Shown: positions 61,655-64,000 of the stretch, piece by piece
Position numbering within the stretch: the stretch's first letter is position 1
How the letters are laid out: each line of letters begins with the position of its first letter
NCBI GenBank assembly: GCA_026692725.1
Contig: JAPMUG010000006.1
Span: 124,001 to 188,000 of the forward strand
From: Ecytonucleospora hepatopenaei
Lineage: Eukaryota; Microsporidia; Enterocytozoonidae
Reading direction: 5' to 3'
DNA: 64,000 bases
The notes under the pieces: model-generated
The model's input: the letters and a program-made list of their open reading frames with translations, nothing else
Told to the model about the DNA's origin: nothing
Database searches by the model: none
Made by a program: the position numbers and the translations under genes

Positions 61655-62416
61655 ATGCCAGCAAGTTTTTTATCAAATGGTACTGAAAAATACAAAGGAG
61701 ATAAAATAGATTAAATAGATAAAGATAAGCTTAAAGACAATTTTTTAGCAGATGCATTAGATTATGATAAAACACATAATACAGGTACAGTTAAATCTAT
61801 AATCATAGATGTTATTACAAATAAAAGAAATATTTTGTATAAAAAGACCATTTAATAGGGTAACACAGTCACATGATTCAATATTTTCACTTTTTGATTT
61901 ATTACACAATACAGGTGAAGAAGTAGCAATAGTAGCAGCAGCCAATGCCATTTATGTAGGTGGTGGATATACTGTTTTTAGGTCATGTAGAGATGGAAAA
62001 GGAACACAAGAAGAAGCATTAATGGTGTAGTACATAAATTATCAGAGGCAAATTTAACATTAGCAATAAAAGACAGAAATGGTGAATATTACAAAGATAA
62101 TAAAGGTAGAATAAAATACAATAATGAAAAATTAAAAGATAAAATATGGCTATCAGAAAAGTTAGGATTGAAAGTACCATTGGATACTGTAATGGGGTAT
62201 AGGTACAATAGTAGAAATTGTAAATTTCTAAGTGATTATATTTTATTATGTTATTATGATAAAAAGTTTAAAATCAAGGAATATAAAGAAACATCTAAAA
62301 AAGTAAGTGTATACTCAATGGCAGCATTTGATGCAAGAAATGCTAAACATGTAGATTATGATAGATTATACACTGATGTAAACAATAAGCTTATAACATG
62401 TTTGTTAGATGCTTGA
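61655..62416 (+). pseudogene. Broken PARG-like (microbial poly-ADP-ribose glycohydrolase type) gene
   Basis: Three frame pieces together read as one protein. The middle carries EEVAIVAAANAIYVGGGYT followed after ten residues by GTQEEALMV, matching the GGG-x-QEE catalytic signature of microbial-type PARG/TIGR02452 proteins. The last piece (VVHKLSEANLTLAI ... VYSMAAFDARN) ends at 62416. Lesions: an in-frame TAA at 61712-61714, a frame change at an A5 run near 61840, and another near 62026. The family removes ADP-ribose chains. It lies between two G/T blocks, so decay and poor sequence quality are both possible. Confidence 0.5.
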
Positions 62417-62429
62417 ATATGTTGTGAAC

Positions 62430-63440
62430 TATTAACATTGCTAGGTTTGTCTGGACACTGGATTCTGGGGGGTTGGCAAAGGGTGTTTTACTCTGTTGGT
62501 GTTACACTGGATTTTTGTGATGCGTTTATGGTACACTGGGGATGGTTGTATCGGAGCGTGATGGGTGGGTGGGTGGGGTGCTGATCAGATTTTGGTAAGG
62601 TTGTTTTGTTGTATGTTATGGTTTGGTATAGCGTTGGTGTTTGTGGATAAGTCGTGGTGTGGGTATTGGGTGGAGTTGCGGGTGGGTGAACGTTTTTGGG
62701 GTTAAGGGGGTTGTGTTTGTGTGTTTGGGGGTAGTTTGGTTTCTTTTTCACACAGGTGGTGGGGTTGGGGGTTGGTTGTGTTTACAGATATGGAAGGTGG
62801 AATATAAGTGACGTGGATAGTCTGGAGTATGGTTTCTTGTCTTGTGTGTTGGCCGGGATTATTTATTTCTCAGTGGGGTTGTGTGTGGGGTGGTTTTGCG
62901 GGATTTTAATTCGATTGGGTGTAGGTGGTCAGAAATCATAATATTATATTTAATGATTCAATGATCTTAAAAATTATTCACGTTATCAGGTGTGAAACCC
63001 CCAACAACCCTCACACCGAAAACTAACCTCATCTGGTAGTAATGTAGTATGTTTTGGTGCAATGGTATGTCTGGGGTAGATAGCTGGCGTTTTTTGGTCC
63101 TAGCGGGATCAGGTTTTGATTAGGGATGGAAGGTGTTGGTACTGGGGTGGGTTGGGTTAGGGATTATTGGCGGGGTTTTGGGGGTTGTTAGTTACGGCGA
63201 TTTATTGTAGAATGTAATTTTAAAGTTTTTATGTTTTGTAGCACTCTAATTTTTTTACATTGGATAAATTTAACTGGTTTGGATTCTGTTTGTTGGGATT
63301 GGGATTATAGGCTCAAGGTTTTTGTCTGTGTGGTTTGTCTTTTTGGGGTGGTTTTTGGAGGAGGGGTGCATTTGTAGGGGGGTTTTGTTTTATTTTTCGT
63401 TTAACTTCGGGCTTTTTTTCTTTGATAAATTTATTTTTTT
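62430..63440. other. G/T-only block 4 overlying the 5' half of an ABC transporter gene
   Basis: The plus strand is G/T-dominated with near-normal islands at 62930-63060 and 63195-63290. Within it GGTCCTAGCGGGATCAGGT (63096-63114) gives the Walker A core GPSGSG if one G is ignored. YVL-stop-HSNFFTLDKF (63230-63271) resembles the Q-loop YV-Q-D region of ABCG proteins, at the right distance of about 45 codons. So this block is a degraded version of the ABC gene's own sequence. Confidence 0.7.
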
Positions 63441-63441
63441 T

Positions 63442-64000
63442 TTTTCTTTTTTTTTTAGCTTAAGGACCAAAAATAAAAAAACAAAGGTCAAAAATCTAAG
63501 TGGTGGTGAAAGAACAAGACTTTATGTTGCTGTTGAATTTTTAAAAAACACACAAGTTTTTATTTTAGACGAACCAACTTCTGGTCTTGACAGTTACAAT
63601 GCAGAAATGGTTATAATGTTTTTAAAAAAACTGGTAAAAAAGTTTAATAAGATAATGGTGGTTTCAATACACCAACCAAGTTTTAAGCTTATAGAATATT
63701 TTGATAAAATTTTATTGTTTTCAGAAGGAAGAGCTGTATTTGAAGGAAAGGTGAGTGAGTGTATAGATTTTTTTGAAATTCTTGGACATAAACTTCCTAT
63801 AAATACAAATCCAATAGATTTTTTTATAGAGAAATTAGCAACATGTAAAATTGAAAATAAAAAAGAATCAAATAATTTAACAGAAAATTATAATAACATT
63901 AATACAAATGTTAATAATAAGGTCAAGATAAAAAATAAAGCCAATAAAAAAGAAATAGTTAAATCATTTAGCTTTTTAAGTTTATTTTATAGAAATATTA
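63442..64000 (+). CDS. ABCG (white-type) transporter, partial at both ends
   Basis: The readable frame contains the ABC signature NLSGGERTR, Walker B VFILDEPTSGLDS, the H-loop VVSIHQPS, and then FEGKVSECIDFFEILGHKLP with the NPIDFFIE segment typical of ABCG half transporters. An Asn-rich insert and the start of the membrane part (SFSFLSLFYRNI) follow, and the gene runs off the window. No ATG is available; the nucleotide-binding start is dissolved in block 4. It is likely a plasma-membrane lipid or drug exporter or a nutrient transporter; the substrate is unknown. Confidence 0.88.

Noticed and set aside
58120..63440. G/T blocks as telomeric repeats
   Set aside because: No regular unit is repeated, the blocks are internal and separated by genes, and gene relics remain inside them.
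63431..63459. Intron 3' splice site (long T tract followed by AG) before the ABCG frame
   Set aside because: The T tract plus AG is suggestive, but no 5' splice site or branch point was found and microsporidian introns have a different layout. The degraded gene relics upstream explain the break better.

Overview
The window looks like nuclear DNA of a microsporidian (a reduced fungal-lineage intracellular parasite), probably one with a relatively expanded, very AT-rich genome. The support is: single-exon eukaryotic genes on both strands with short gaps; short, divergent versions of core eukaryotic proteins (proteasome beta-7, RPB11, eS1, SAR1, SDO1, CK2 alpha, DPH1, TAD2, SMC3, SMC5); CCC or GGG motifs close to many start codons, a hallmark reported for microsporidian genes; and secreted or single-pass membrane proteins of no recognisable family plus a ricin-B-type beta-trefoil protein. 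No species is assigned.

Layout. 1-5194: gene-poor AT-rich DNA with divergent copies of a dispersed repeat. 5195-14869: compact housekeeping genes (a membrane protein resembling a bacterial family, proteasome beta-7, dUTPase-like, RPB11, glycerol-3-phosphate dehydrogenase, CK2 alpha, MUS81, eS1), with another repeat copy before eS1. 15240-36664: an extremely AT-rich zone where genes carry long in-frame Asn-rich tracts (WD40-like, MULE/SWIM transposase-derived protein, TFB1-like, PTH2, DPH1, kinesin). It also holds frameshifted secreted-protein genes, a heptamer satellite and a complete 1.46-kb mariner/Tc1-type element with nested inverted repeats and a frameshifted transposase. 36826-55314: few Asn tracts; SMC5 and SMC3 lie in tandem, followed by a run of secreted or membrane genes interleaved with SAR1, SDO1 and a DUF866 protein. 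55315-64000: VTC4-type polyphosphate polymerase, long-chain acyl-CoA synthetase, a broken PARG-like gene and an ABCG transporter running off the end.

The most unusual feature is four blocks (about 16545-17590, 58120-58545, 60108-61275, 62430-63440) made almost only of two bases on each strand (C/A in the first, G/T in the others). Each falls at or inside a gene. They do not look like insertions: degraded but recognisable pieces of the neighbouring gene remain inside them. Examples are an ABC Walker A at 63096 and a Q-loop-like stretch at 63230, acyl-CoA synthetase codons just past 60108, and VTC tail codons after 58118. The blocks appear to be strongly strand-biased rewriting of the local sequence. 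A sequencing or assembly artefact must be excluded before any biological cause is considered.

The gene set covers growth and division (ribosome maturation, tRNA editing, diphthamide, cohesin and SMC5/6, kinesin), secretion (SAR1), phosphate and lipid handling (VTC4, acyl-CoA synthetase, glycerol-3-phosphate dehydrogenase) and a host-facing secreted set.
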